DNA of 64,000 nucleotides from Gracilaria domingensis (lineage: Eukaryota; Rhodophyta; Florideophyceae; Gracilariales; Gracilariaceae): NCBI GenBank assembly GCA_022539475.1, contig VCMS01000028.1, positions 30,534-94,533 on the forward strand. Reading direction: 5' to 3'. A program made the translations under genes and the position numbers. The notes beneath the pieces were generated by a model, which saw only the letters and a program-made list of their open reading frames with translations, made no database searches and had not been told where the DNA came from. The number at the start of each line of letters is the position of its first letter. Positions within the stretch are counted from its first letter, which is position 1. Shown piece by piece: positions 43,501 through 54,880 of this stretch.

Positions 43501-43855
43501 GGCGCCACCTAAGGAGGGGGAGGATACCGCAGTTGCTGCGAATGGCACTGACGCTCCGGTGTCGCCCGGTTCCCCAACCACGGGAAATGTGATCCACACT
43601 GACAATCCAGTCGCTCCCGTGGGAGAATCTAGTGGCACAGTTGCCTTGTCGCACCCCAACCGTGAGGACTCCACCGTATCGGTCTCCGTTACCACGGAAC
43701 GTGCCTGTGAGAGGCGGAACGTCGCCGCAGAAGCAGCTACCCATCATGGGATTGCTAACCGCTCGAAGTCGGGTAACCACGTCGAGAATGACATTCGAAC
43801 TGTGAAGACAGTTTCCGCTGATCCGGACCAGCCGCTGCACGCGGAAGAATAGCAT
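40574..43855 (+). pseudogene. pol: Element A pol: RT, RNase H, integrase (decayed)
   Basis: Continues the protein interrupted at 25195, with VGTIGITEHRIDLLP at 40577. The RT has several stops and frame changes, but the YLDD catalytic site is intact at 41086-41097. RNase H begins at VDTDSSGHQVG (about 41530). The integrase has an H..H and partly preserved C..C zinc region. Its DDE triad is D in VAIDILGEL, D in LLSDNGSQF and E in NGQVERFNRT. The 41499-43592 frame is interrupted by TAG at 41748-41750, where relatives read His-Gln-Ala-Leu-Arg-Trp, and by TAG at 42390-42392. After 43592 another frame carries a Pro/Ser/Thr-rich tail to 43855. Confidence 0.88.
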
Positions 43856-44568
43856 CGCAACCCTGAAATGGGAAGCCTCGTGAACGAGTTGTGCTGAGTA
43901 TTACCACACATTATGGATTCCCTTGTGGGACTTTTAACGCTTTCTTGGAAGCCGACACTCTATAGTGTGAACCACATTGCGTGTGGAGACTTGGAACTCC
44001 GCCGCCACTGCAAGAAGTGCAATCTCCGTGACACGGGGCCTGACAGAACCAGGCGCGTGCCACGCGACGCACGTTACAACGTGGAAAGCCCTAATGAGCG
44101 GTCGGCGACCTTTCGCGAACGGATGGCCGAGCACGGCACTCGCACGATTGTCGTGGTCGCCAATCTGTGTCATAGAGCCAATCAAAGCTCTTGTCACAAT
44201 CCCCGTGGACCGGGTGAACCGCCGCCCTGCCAAGGGAGTGCCGTGCGCACCTCCGTCACCGAAATGGTTATCCCCGTGAAGGCCGGGAGATTCGTCAACC
44301 GGAAGTAATACCGTTTGTCGGTCTCTCGACTCTCGTCGAATAACGTGATACGGTTGGACTCGTCTGATCGAGAGCTTTGCAAATACCTCCCTAGCTCAAG
44401 GATAGGACGCGTAGGACGCGAGTTGCAGTACGGCCGCCACAGCGGAATGCCTGGAAAACTGCGGAAGTAAGCCCGTCTCCAACACTTGGAAAGCTTCACC
44501 TGCGTGATTGTAGGCAGCTACAGAACCTCTTCAGGTGAAACTGCGTCAGCAGGAGTGGCCCATAAGCC
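43856..44568. other. Decayed pol 3' tail, no clear ORF
   Basis: Short ORFs in several frames link the integrase tail to the chromodomain. Likely former linker coding sequence; nothing specific recognised. Confidence 0.4.
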
Positions 44569-44802
44569 ATGGAGGCCCGCGAACGGGAAGTGTTCCCACA
44601 GGAATTCGTTATCGAACGCATCGTGAGTCACGTCGTGAACCCCGAAAGAGAGACTGAATACCAAGTCCTTTGGTACGGATACTCCCCTGAGGAGGATACT
44701 TTCGAGCCGATCGAACATCTGCCTCGATCGAAGGTTCTCGCCTACTACCGGCGCAAGCGCTTACCGCCACCTCCAAACTTGGACGCAGCCCAGGTAGGGT
44801 GA
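44569..44802 (+). pseudogene. Chromodomain at the C-terminus of element A integrase
   Basis: The 77-residue ORF holds a canonical chromodomain: EFVIERIVSHVVN, then EYQVLWYGYSPEEDTFEPIEHL with the aromatic cage positions (V/Y, W, Y). Chromodomains at gypsy integrase C-termini direct integration to methylated-histone chromatin. Here it is disconnected from the integrase frame. Confidence 0.8.
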
Positions 44803-45191
44803 CAGTACTACTGTGCCGTGAGGTGAACCGACGGGCCCACTTGTGGGAGAATTATTGATGGTATTACCAAGAAATTTGGGTTGTTCCTACGGAAGAAAGT
44901 ATTGAAGGGATGAAAGAAGAAAGATGATTTCCGTCTAACGGACGCCGATTTATCGGAAAGAAGCGAACTACCGTCTAACGGTCCATGTTAACATGTCGTG
45001 AAGCTACACACGTAATGGAGAATTGTACTGGAACGATGGTGCGCCAAAGGCATTGAACCGTAATCCGGTTATGAAGGAACTGATATCGAAGTCGATTTTA
45101 TTCTAAGGAGAAGTTGTACCGCTAGCTATTGCGCAGTGCGTTGGTCGCAGAGCCTACCACAGCCCATCATGGAGGGAACCCACCGTTGGGA
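44803..45191. other. Non-coding stretch of element A
   Basis: Between the chromodomain and the antisense gene. Contains two ACCGTCTAACGG-like direct repeats (about 44932-44943 and 44971-44982); otherwise nothing recognised. Confidence 0.4.
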
Positions 45192-47001
45192 TCACTGCCA
45201 TCCTGTCGAAAGAACGGCACCTCCAGGGTTGGACGGCACCGCTTTGGGAGGCTGACTCGCGAAAGCCTGCGCGCCCAATGCCAACAGCTGGCCGAGGTCG
45301 TACATATCCGGTGGAACCCACCCAAGTCCGAGGAGTTGGTTGCGCATCGCAATCTCGCGAGGGTCAATATTACCCTGCGAAGGGCCCACGCCCCAACCGA
45401 TAGGAGCAACTGGCGCAACCGCCCCTCCGACAACCGGAACTCCTGCGGAAGCCGCTGACGGGCCTCCCGTTGCCAGGTCTCCCACAGTGTCATCCACCAT
45501 TGGATCGTCCTCCTCCGCTACGGAGTAATCGTTGTCGGAAAACACGAACCCAATAGGGTGATCGCTCGGAACCACTCGAGGAAGTCCGCGTAGGACGAGA
45601 GCCCGCTCCTTCGGGACGGTAACTCCCTCCCAGGGATCGTAGTACACGAAGTCACCGGCACTCGGATGTCTTCGCCCTGGCGAACGGTCGTAGTGCGAAC
45701 GAGTGCCCCTGGGGACGTTCTCCGCCGGAACGGTACTCCAATCAATGGAATCGATGAGATCGATAAGGCTGATGGCCTCGCTGACGTTGTCGTCCGAACC
45801 GAGCGCGGTGTATAAGTTCAGTAATCTAATCACATTCCGTAACCTCGGAGGCAAATACCAAACACGGTTCTGGCCGTATGCTCCCCATAACATAAACGCG
45901 GCAACGCGAGCGGCCCATTCGGCGATGAAGAGCATCCAATACTCAGAGTGCGGATTCGCAATCATGCGTGAGCCCACATAGGAGATGCACGGAGGCAATT
46001 CCGGGAAACACCGACGTGGTACCTAATAGTGAGCCCACCACAATGGAAGTGGAGCGAATCGACCCGCTAATGCGTCCGGACGCAAACCTTCAACCTCCAT
46101 GTTCTGGTGTGGAATCAGATACCCGAACCGGGATCTCCACTTGCGTTCGTTTCGCAATCGGTCGAAGAAGCTTCCCTCTCCCGAAGGGCGATATAGATAT
46201 CGGAACTCCGCTCGCAGGATAGGCATGTTGAACAGGAGAATGTCCGCTGGCATCGACTCCGGAAAGTTTTTTTCCGCTTGGAAGTCCGCGAGGTTTGCGC
46301 CATACTTGATCTCTCCGTAAGTTCGGAACCGGGAAAGGTCGAACCCGTATGACTCGGGGATCCTCTCGGGGAAAGAGGCTCGGTCCTTCCGAAAGTAAGC
46401 CAATAGCGCCATAGCCGCGGGCTTCATCCAGCGTTTCGTATCGACGGCCGCGCCGCTTTCGTGACAACACCTGAGGTGCAACCGCCACGCGGTGTCTCCA
46501 ATCGCAGGAATCCACCATATCTCGGTGTAGTCCGCCAGACAGCACACCGTTCTCGGTGCATGAATCCATCAACGCACTGTTTCGAACCGCTGTCGGGTGA
46601 AAACAGGGCGCTCTGGAATAGGCTCAGCTTCCTCCGGTAGTCGTATCTTGAACACGAAGCGATTCATGCGCTATCCAGCCAGCTGGAGTCGCCAGTAAGG
46701 GCACCGCCTGAGCGGAATTCCACGCCGCGACGTCGACCGGATTCGGTGTAGAGGTATGATGTTGACTCTGAGGCAGAGGAGCGGAGGAGAAACCGCCGAG
46801 ATACCCTGTCGCAGGGGTTGCGGGACCCGAAACGTTCGGAACCCCGGCTTGGGAATGCTGCTCGTCACCCTGGTGAGGGTTCATCGAATCGTCGATCGCA
46901 GAAGAAAGTTCAAGTACTGAATCGTCTGAGTGCAGAGAAGTTGAGTGCGGTTGCGCGTGTGTCTCGTTGTAACGAGGAACCGGAATCTTGGATATGTCCA
47001 T
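45192..47001 (-). pseudogene. Antisense accessory gene of element A, decayed
   Basis: Opposite to pol and located just inside the 3' LTR. The first segment starts at the ATG at 47001 (MDISKIPVPRYNE, Ser/Pro/Gln-rich) and ends at 46624. After a frame change, a segment rich in Trp/Phe/Tyr/Arg runs to a single TAG at 46025-46023 (GFDLSRFRTYGEIKYGANLADF). The same frame continues as a further 268 codons (YDPWEGVTVPKERALVLRGL) to 45192. Total coding potential is about 600 residues. No family was recognised, though extra antisense ORFs in this position are known in some plant gypsy elements. Ordinary amino-acid composition over 1.8 kb argues against chance. Confidence 0.6.
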
Positions 47002-47067
47002 GGTGGACCACACTTATATGCGAACTCGCTGATGAGTCTCCACTTGCAAACCGGATGTTTCCTGCGC

Positions 47068-47081
47068 TAAGGAGGGGGATA
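47068..47081 (+). other. Polypurine tract of element A
   Basis: AAGGAGGGGGATA directly abuts the 3' LTR start TGTAGAGC at 47082, the expected plus-strand primer position. Confidence 0.75.
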
Positions 47082-47926
47082 TGTAGAGCAAAACGTGCTC
47101 GTTCGATACACGGGGATTGTTTTCATACACCGCTGGTAAGGATGATTCCGGGTACCCGAAAGGTATGAGTATTGGCCCACGGATGGGATGCTTTCGGCAG
47201 TATTGAGGTACGGTACCCTGAGGGGTCAGCCATGAAGTGGCACAGATGAGTGTTGGTCGCGTGGACGCGTGTGTAGGAATAGGTGTGTTCACACATGTTT
47301 TGTTATGATTGTCGGATATTTTACTGGCCGCCGCCGCGGGTTGTCACGTCCATCACGTGTATGGACATGCTTAGGTGTGCACTAGATTATTTAATGTAGT
47401 TTAACTAATTTATCGGTTACGATATAAGAAATGACCTCCCAGTCACCTCCTCCCTCAGTAAAGGGTAACCGAGTTCGGCTCTGAACTAGTTCGCCATCGC
47501 GAAGTGTACAACTCCAGCCGGAGGGTCACCGCGTACGGTACGAGTTAGCTTCATCCCTCGGGATCACTCAGGCAATACTTACCATTGTGGCCTTGCCCTC
47601 GAGCTTATTTATTCCGTGTCTTCGGACTTTCTGTTTCGTTTACTGTGCAGTTGTACTGCTTTCACCACAATTGGTAGCGTTTCTTTCTCTGTATAGAGTT
47701 GTGCCACGTGGGCTTAATACACATCGTCGTCTCCCGACGCCGGGTCTGTTGCCGCTTGCCGCACGTCCCGCCGCGGGATTCCTCTCTTTTCCTTCTTTGG
47801 TTTCCCTTCCTTTCCACCCCTTTTGCCTAGGGCTTACACCACTCTACGGTATCTTCCCCCTCGACCATTCCGTCACTTTTCGCCGGATTCCTGGATCAGG
47901 CCCGTTCACCCCTCAACCTCCGTAGG
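47082..47926 (+). repeat. 3' LTR of element A, first part
   Basis: Matches the 5' LTR from TGTAGAGC to CCTCCGTAGG. It is interrupted there by element B and resumes at 57781. Confidence 0.9.
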
Positions 47927-48441
47927 TGTCGTATAGCCACGGGCGGTGTTCGTCGGTTGTGGGGACCCAGCGAGGGCTCAACCTATAAAGTACGAAGTAG
48001 GAGACGAACCACGACGGTAGATGAGCACCTGAATACCAAGTGGTACAGTAGGTAGGATTGCTAGCTCCGGCCGTATCGGAAACGGCAAGCGAGAGCGCAA
48101 GCGTACGCACAAGACCTTAGCGGTGGTAGTTCTTAACCAAAAAGGCAAGAGTTTACAAAGTTGGTGCTTACTTTACAATCTGTAGAAGACGCGGACCTCG
48201 GCAGCGCCCAAGTATGGCTGCCGGGTCAACGAGATCTCGCACACGTGTCAGACCTATTGTCTGGTGCACCACGTGCGTCTCTAAAATATCTACATAATTA
48301 AATAAATTACCTAAATTAATAACTAGTTAGTAGAATGTTCCCAAAACCGTCAACACCCACGTGGTAGATCTGCAGAGACTCGACAACCTCCACATGGTCC
48401 CCGTTGTAGAAAAACCATTAGATAAAACTAATTGTACGAAA
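47927..48441 (-). repeat. 3' LTR of element B
   Basis: 515 bp, matching 57266-57780. Begins TGTCGTATAGC on the plus strand and ends GTACGAAA, where the other copy has GTACGACA, so the terminal dinucleotide is mutated. The polypurine tract GGAAGGGGGTC (minus strand) abuts at 48452-48442. Confidence 0.9.
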
Positions 48442-50594
48442 GACCCCCTTCCTACCTTTAGAAACGCCCCGTGGCTCCTGAATACCTTCTCGGTTGTTGA
48501 CTATCACCAATTTGGATCTTTTTCCGCTCTTATACCAGGATGGTGAGAAACTTTCAGCTTTTTTTTTCCTTAGCCTAAGCGTGATGCTGATGGGTCGCGC
48601 GGTATGTGGCTAATACCTTTGAGGTTGCCAATAAACGGTACCTCTCTTCTCTCTTTTCCATTACCAAGCTCTGCTGCTTTCCACATACAGCCGGTTTCAT
48701 CGCGTGCCAATATGGTTGACTCAGTCTCTCGCCAGAAAGGTTGCGATAGTTCTCTTCGACCAATTGATAGTCATCCTGCGGTGCGAAATAACTACTCAAA
48801 GACACCGGTTCCGGTTTCTTCTCGCTCAGTTTGTTTTTACTACTGCCTTCGTTCGTCTGACCCTTGAGGCTCCCGGGTGGCACGCACTGATGGTGTACCA
48901 ACTATTGGATTCGCCATTCAACCGGTTTGGTTTGCAATGTAGAACCGTCTTGGTCAATTGTGTGCTCCTGAACACTTCATGGGTTCAATTCAGTAACGGT
49001 TTGGTAACTCAAACTGGCTCACCACGTGGTTCTGGTTGCCTCTTGGCACCCCCCTTGTTTCCTGTCTCAGACCACCCAGTGGTTCGATCAACATCGGTAC
49101 ACCCTTGCGGTTTTTCTTTCCACTTTACCAAGCCGTTGACACACCCCCTGTGCACCCTGTTCAACACGGGACTCTAACCATTTGAATCTCTAGCGTGAAC
49201 CAACTTGGTTGCTGGGTCACACTCGTCCGTAACGGTTACCATTTGGTTAGCTTAAAGAAACTCCTACCAACCGGTCTTCAACTTTTCACCGTAAGGTTGC
49301 TAACACATCGGAGTACGGTTCAGGTTTGTTTCTCAAACAACTTTGAGATAGTAGCTACATTACCCTTACGGTCGACCTATCGGTGGAGTTAATCCGTTCG
49401 GTGCAATTCCGAAAACCTTCTTGGTTGGTCTCCGTTAATTCGTTCCTTATAGATTACCTCATGGTAGAAGCAGAGTCCTCCCATCTGGCTAGAGTTCCTT
49501 CTTCAGCAATTGGCTTAGTTCTATCTTCCATCAAAACCTGTTGGCACCGATCCCGTATCTCTTCAACCAGTTTGGTTCCCAATGTATACGCCATCTTCTC
49601 TAAGAGGTCTTCAAGACACCATGAGGTAGTCGCAGACATCCTGCGAGAAACCTCCTCTCCCCCTTCCTTAGGCCAGCGTACCGCGCTGGTAAAAAACTCT
49701 GGACCATAAGGTAGAGATTGAGTAAACCAAGCGGAAATTGTGCCATGTCTTCTCCCTTCGCTATCGAATGCGCATTTCTATACAACCATTTCGGTGTTCA
49801 GTGTTCTTCATTACCTTTAAGGAGAGCTGCGGTGCCCACGAGACGTTGCGCTGTACCAACCCGGTTGCTTCACGCGCTGCGCGCTTTGAAGTGGCGTCCA
49901 GCGATGTATCTGCAAGGATATGCATTACCTCTAGGGCTGAATGTGGGCGCGCGCGGCGCCAAGACCATGAGGTTACTTGCAAGGCGAATCAAAATATTTG
50001 AAGCCAAAATTACCCCACCAAATGGTATCAAAAACGCCGAAATACCTTTTGGTGGGTATCTCGGAATCCAGGCGGTTTCAGAGGCTGAGAATGCCCGATT
50101 TGGCGTCACGCCAGCTGGCGACGGTCGCCGCGCGGTCAAAATACTTGAATTTTTTGACTGAGCGTGCGCGTGCACGCTACACACAATAGTGTATACCGAA
50201 TCGGTTACTCGCGCCAGGCTCGAAGCATGATGCGCGTGCACTCTTGCCATCTGAAAAAGGCAAATTTTTTTGATTTCCACCATTTGGTATTGCACGCGTG
50301 AGGGGCGTGCCCGGACCGGGGTGCGTGCGTCGCTTGGTGCGGCACGTGCTACGCACGACCTCCACGGCTCCATATAAGCGTCGCGTCTTCATCATTACTG
50401 ACCATGGGCGCCATCTCCCTTGATGTTTCTTCACCACCAACAGGTGCGTTCTTTTATGGTTGCAACTTTTCGCGAATATTCCGTTTGGTTAGTTACCTCA
50501 TGTTACCAATTGGTTTTAAGTTAGTAGCAACAAAAGAGGGGGGAGACTATGTCCCCCCCTTCCTTAGACGAGTCAGCAGATGTTGTTAGACAAG
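48442..50594 (-). other. Long 3' non-coding region of element B
   Basis: 2.15 kb between the end of pol and the polypurine tract. No ORF has recognisable similarity; a 108-codon minus-strand ORF at 48901-48575 is unrecognised. ACCANNTGGT and looser ACC-N4/5-GGT palindromes are dense, with exact examples at 49021, 50017, 50279 and 50505. Confidence 0.6.
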
Positions 50595-53500
50595 TCAACC
50601 GTCCGATGGCATAGGTTCCCCTCGCCTCCGCCAGTATCGGATGGCGAAGTTCCTAGGGATAGCTGAGGGTGGCTTAGGAGTGTCACCCTCCGGCCCCCAA
50701 CCATACCACCTTACGCGGTACTTAAGACCTTCTGGTGTACGTTCGTGACCGACGATGGATTCCGCTGGGTATTCATCCGACTCCTGTGCGTCTACCACTT
50801 GGTTCTCTGCGTTTGTCGCGATGTCCTTCAAGGTTTTCCAAGCTTCAGTATCAGGGTCACTTGGCTCCTCCACGGGTGGGATGTAGTCCGGATCGGTTCC
50901 GCCTTCGTCTTCACCTACCTCTAAAGGTTGTTCTTCACCACTTGGTGTGACGCAAAGCTCAACCGCACGGCGATCTCGCGCGCGTTCTCCCGCATCCCTA
51001 CGGTGTTGAACCGTCTCCGGTGCCACCGATACGCGGTCAACTGACACAGTATTGTGCACACTATCTTGAAGTATTGTCACCGTCTGGTCAGTAGACTTCA
51101 GAACCTTATAGGAACCCGTAGAGTTTGGGAGTAACTTAGAGTTAACCTCGCGGTCAATCTTTTCGTCATCTGCCTCGTCACCAGGCCTTGGTCCCGAACC
51201 TTTTGGCGGTACGTCTAGGTAGACATACTGACCCGGTTCTACCGATACCACTCGATTTACTTTTTGGTCGTAGTCTGCTTTGTAGCTTCGCTGAGCGGCA
51301 GTGAGCTTGCTCTGCGCGTACTTCAAAGCTTTCCTCAACCTCAATAAGGTATTCCTCTTCACCTGAGCGGGACTTAAAGAACCAGTTGGTGCCTCCCCTG
51401 TGGGTTAACCTTGAAGAACAATACCGGAGGGGTGCCGCGAGAGCACCAAATCAAACGGTGTTGTCTGCGTAGAGCGATGCACCTGCAGGTTGTAGGAGTA
51501 GGTAGGCGGCTGAACCAGCTCATCCCAACCAGTTTGGTGTTCCTCAGTGTAGTGGCGCAACCTCGAGACCAACGTTTGGTTAAACCTCTCTACTAGCCCA
51601 TTGGTTTGCGGGTGGTAGGCGGTAGTGAAGTAGTGTTTGATACCTAAAAGGTGACAAACAGCTTCGAAAAACTTCGCCCCGAGGTTCGAACCATTATCGG
51701 TCAGCAAGTAGAGTGGCGCACCATATGGGTAAATCCAATTGTTGAGAAACGCAACAGCTAGAGTGGTACTCTTCGTGTCCTTCAGAGGTATAGCTCGACT
51801 TAGTTTTGAGAACCGATCGGTGATAACCATAATATGTTGGTACCCCCTTGAGGTTTTTGGTAGTGGACCTAAAAGGTCAATAGCGACAAACTCCATACGG
51901 CCCGCTGCTGGAAACAGCTTGAGGTACTTCCTATGTTTGCGCACACCACCACGGGTTCTCAAACATGACTCACACTGTGCCACAAAGGAATACATATCGT
52001 GTGCCATATGCGGCCAGTAGAACGGCCTCCTCAGGGTGTAATAAGTCCTCGCACCACCTGGGTGACCAGCCAGCCTGGGAAAGTGAGTCAGGTAAAGGAC
52101 TCTAGGCCGCAACGAATTCGGTACAACGTTTTGGAGCAGACCATCGAGGTTCGACTTTCGTACCAAATATCCGTTTCAATTGATGTCAAACTGAGATCCC
52201 TTCTTACCAACGTGGTCTGCCAACGACTTGCAATACGCGTCGTTTGCTTGCTCCCGAAGGAACTCCTCTCTTAGGATGGGCGTGAGGTCTATCTTCTCGA
52301 GAGCCATGACCTCTTGGTACAGATTCTCATTCCACAGCTCACCTTCACCAGGTAGCTCCCACACTCCCTGAACCGTATCTTTCAAATTACCACTTGGGTC
52401 AGTTGAAATCGTGAAGCACGGTATGTCGTCTTCCACCGGTTCGGTATCTAACCCAACGGTACTCAGACGAGACAGAGCGTCTGCGACTTTTTGCTTTACA
52501 CCAGGATGGTACTCTACGTCGAAGTCCATCTCGGATAGACGTAAGCTCCATCTGGCCAACCGACCGGACGCATCTGATAATCCCAGTATCCACTTAAGGG
52601 AGTCATGATCAGTCCGCAAGGTAAAACGTTCACCATATAGGTAGAGACGGAGCATCAGTATGCTCCACACTACCGCTAGGCAATCCTTCTCAGTGACAGT
52701 GTAGTTCCTCTCCGTTTCGGTCAGTGCTGGACTCCAATAACCAATAGGTAGCTTTTCGCCGTTTTCTTGCTCCTGCATGGGGCAGCAACCAATTTGGGCG
52801 TCGGAAGCGTCGGTATCCAGCGTGTAGCGGTAACCAGCTTTGGGTAGCGCCAATATTGGTGGGTTCAGAAGCGCTCGCTTGAGCGTTACGAACGCGTCCA
52901 TCTCTTCGTACGAGAGGATCTCAAACCTCATGGGCTAACCTTTTAGGAGCTTTCTATTCAAGGGTGCCGCAATGGTCGCGAATCCTTTGATGAACCTTCT
53001 GTAAACATTACAGAGACCAATAAAGGATCTCACCTCGGTCTGGGACCGCGGTACTTTCGCTTCCTGTACTGCTCGCAAATTGCGCTTTGCAACCGAAAGG
53101 CGACCTGCGCTAGTTTTGTGGCCCAGGTATTCCACTTTGGTATCGAAAAAGAAGCACTTGCGGAGCTTCAACGTTACCCCTGCGGTCTTTAGTAGTCTCA
53201 ACACCTGACGGACATGAACGAAATGTTCTTCCACTGATCTGGAATAGATGATAACATCATCTAGATATACCAATGCGGTTCTCCACTTGACCTTTGAAAG
53301 GATAATATCTAACGCTCGCTGAAAGGTAGCGGGTGGGTTACAAAGACCAAAAGGCATCCGAGTAAAACGATAAAGACCAGCATGGCAGGTGAAGGCCGTT
53401 TTGTCTCGGTCCTCTTCCCTTATAGGCATCTGCCAATAACCGCAATTGGCGTCCAAAGTGCTAAATATTTGTGCATCCCCAAGGGAATCAATGCACTCAT

Positions 53501-54872
53501 TCATCCTAGGTATTGGGTACGAGTCCCGTACGGTGACATTGTTCATCTTCCTATAGTCTATACAGAACCTCATTCTAGGATCTCCCCTTCTCTGAACCAG
53601 CACTACTGGGCTGGCCCATTCAGATCGAGCCGGTTCAATCACACCTTCACGGAGCATCCGTTCCACCTCCTCCAACTCCACATCGCGGGCTTTCGGACCT
53701 GCACGGTAGGGTTGTTGCCATAATGGTTTGAAGCCAGGCACCAGTTCGATGCGGTGCTCGGCCGCCTTGATCTCACCTAATTGGCCCGACCACATGGTTT
53801 CGAATTCCTCAAGGAGACGGAGAATACGTCGCTTGTTGTGACAGTGGTCCTCACCTACATCGACTTCCTCTCTCCAATCCCTCACTGGGTCTAACTCCAG
53901 TTTCTTCCTGGCTTCTATCGCATAGGTCTCGGTGTCAGCCAGTACGTTCTTTTCGTCAGCATTCGTCGATACCACTTGGTTGTTCGGAAACGATTTCCTC
54001 CCCTCTTCCTTAGAGTAGGTGACCTCGCCAGACTCGGTTGGCATGATGAATACACAACTTGGGGCTGGTAGAGCGACACCTATGACGGTATTCTTCGACA
54101 AGTTCCTCGTGTGGTTTCTGAAATTGCTGAGGTATACCTGAAATGGTCTGTGCGGTACGTTCTCAACAATTCCGTTAGCCATTAAGGTAAGATGTCGTTC
54201 CGCTGTCCTCGGATGGTTCTGCAACGTTACCAGTCCTGGTGTATCGCATGAAACCGTTACGGTAGTCTGGTGCATAGGCGGTATGGAAACATTCTTGGTG
54301 AGTCTAACCTTGTTGGAAACCGTATTGGTTGGGAGTTTCCTTGTTGGTGTTCGAGCCCATCCATTCTTGGTCTTTGTGTGACCTTGAATGGCAACCCTAC
54401 CACCGTAGCGCAGCAAGATTGTCTGCGATCCTGGTAAGATTGCTCTGACATGGTTGTCAATGAAGCTGGTTCCCAGGATGCAATCCGCAGCCCACCGGTC
54501 CACCACGTAGAACTTCACTCGTACCTTCCAAGTTCCAATTTGCACCATCGTGGTCAGCGTTCCTCTGATTAGCAGAGGGCGGTTGTTCGCATCTACCAAA
54601 GGGTCGGGTGTGGCTTCCTGCTTGAGTGTATCCAATACCGACTTGGGGACCATACGGGCGTTCAATATGCATGGACTGGCACCGGTATCGAGTACAGAAA
54701 CTGCAGGCACCGCATGGGAAGGTGAGAAACAAAGCGAAACACCAACTTTATAGTTATTGTACTTCATGAACATAACCTTCATTGGTGCACTGTTCTCGTC
54801 CTTCACGGTGTCATCCAATCCTTTCGGTATCGAATGGCCTTCCAATTTCCGGTTGGGTGTGGCGTCAATCAC
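50595..54872 (-). pseudogene. pol: Element B pol: protease, RT, RNase H, integrase, chromodomain-like end
   Basis: One continuous frame from about 54872 to 50595, interrupted by only three stops: TAG at about 52937, TGA at about 52178 and TAA at about 51407. Protease VLDTGASPCIL, RT YLDD within ALVYLDDVIIYS, and RNase H YTLDTDASDAQIG are present. The integrase has H..H and C-x2-C (CESCLRTRG) plus VAIDLLGPL, LLTDNGSNL and NGLVERFNQT for the DDE triad. The C-terminal GLKYRVRWYGWGPEGDT is chromodomain-like but lacks the usual W/F-E-P. Domains are otherwise complete. The start at 54872 is GTG; the frame is open further upstream. Confidence 0.88.
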
Positions 54873-54880
54873 AACCGGTT

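Noticed and set aside
43307-43855. 182-codon minus-strand ORF
   Set aside because: Overlaps the Pro/Thr-rich pol tail and has no independent support.
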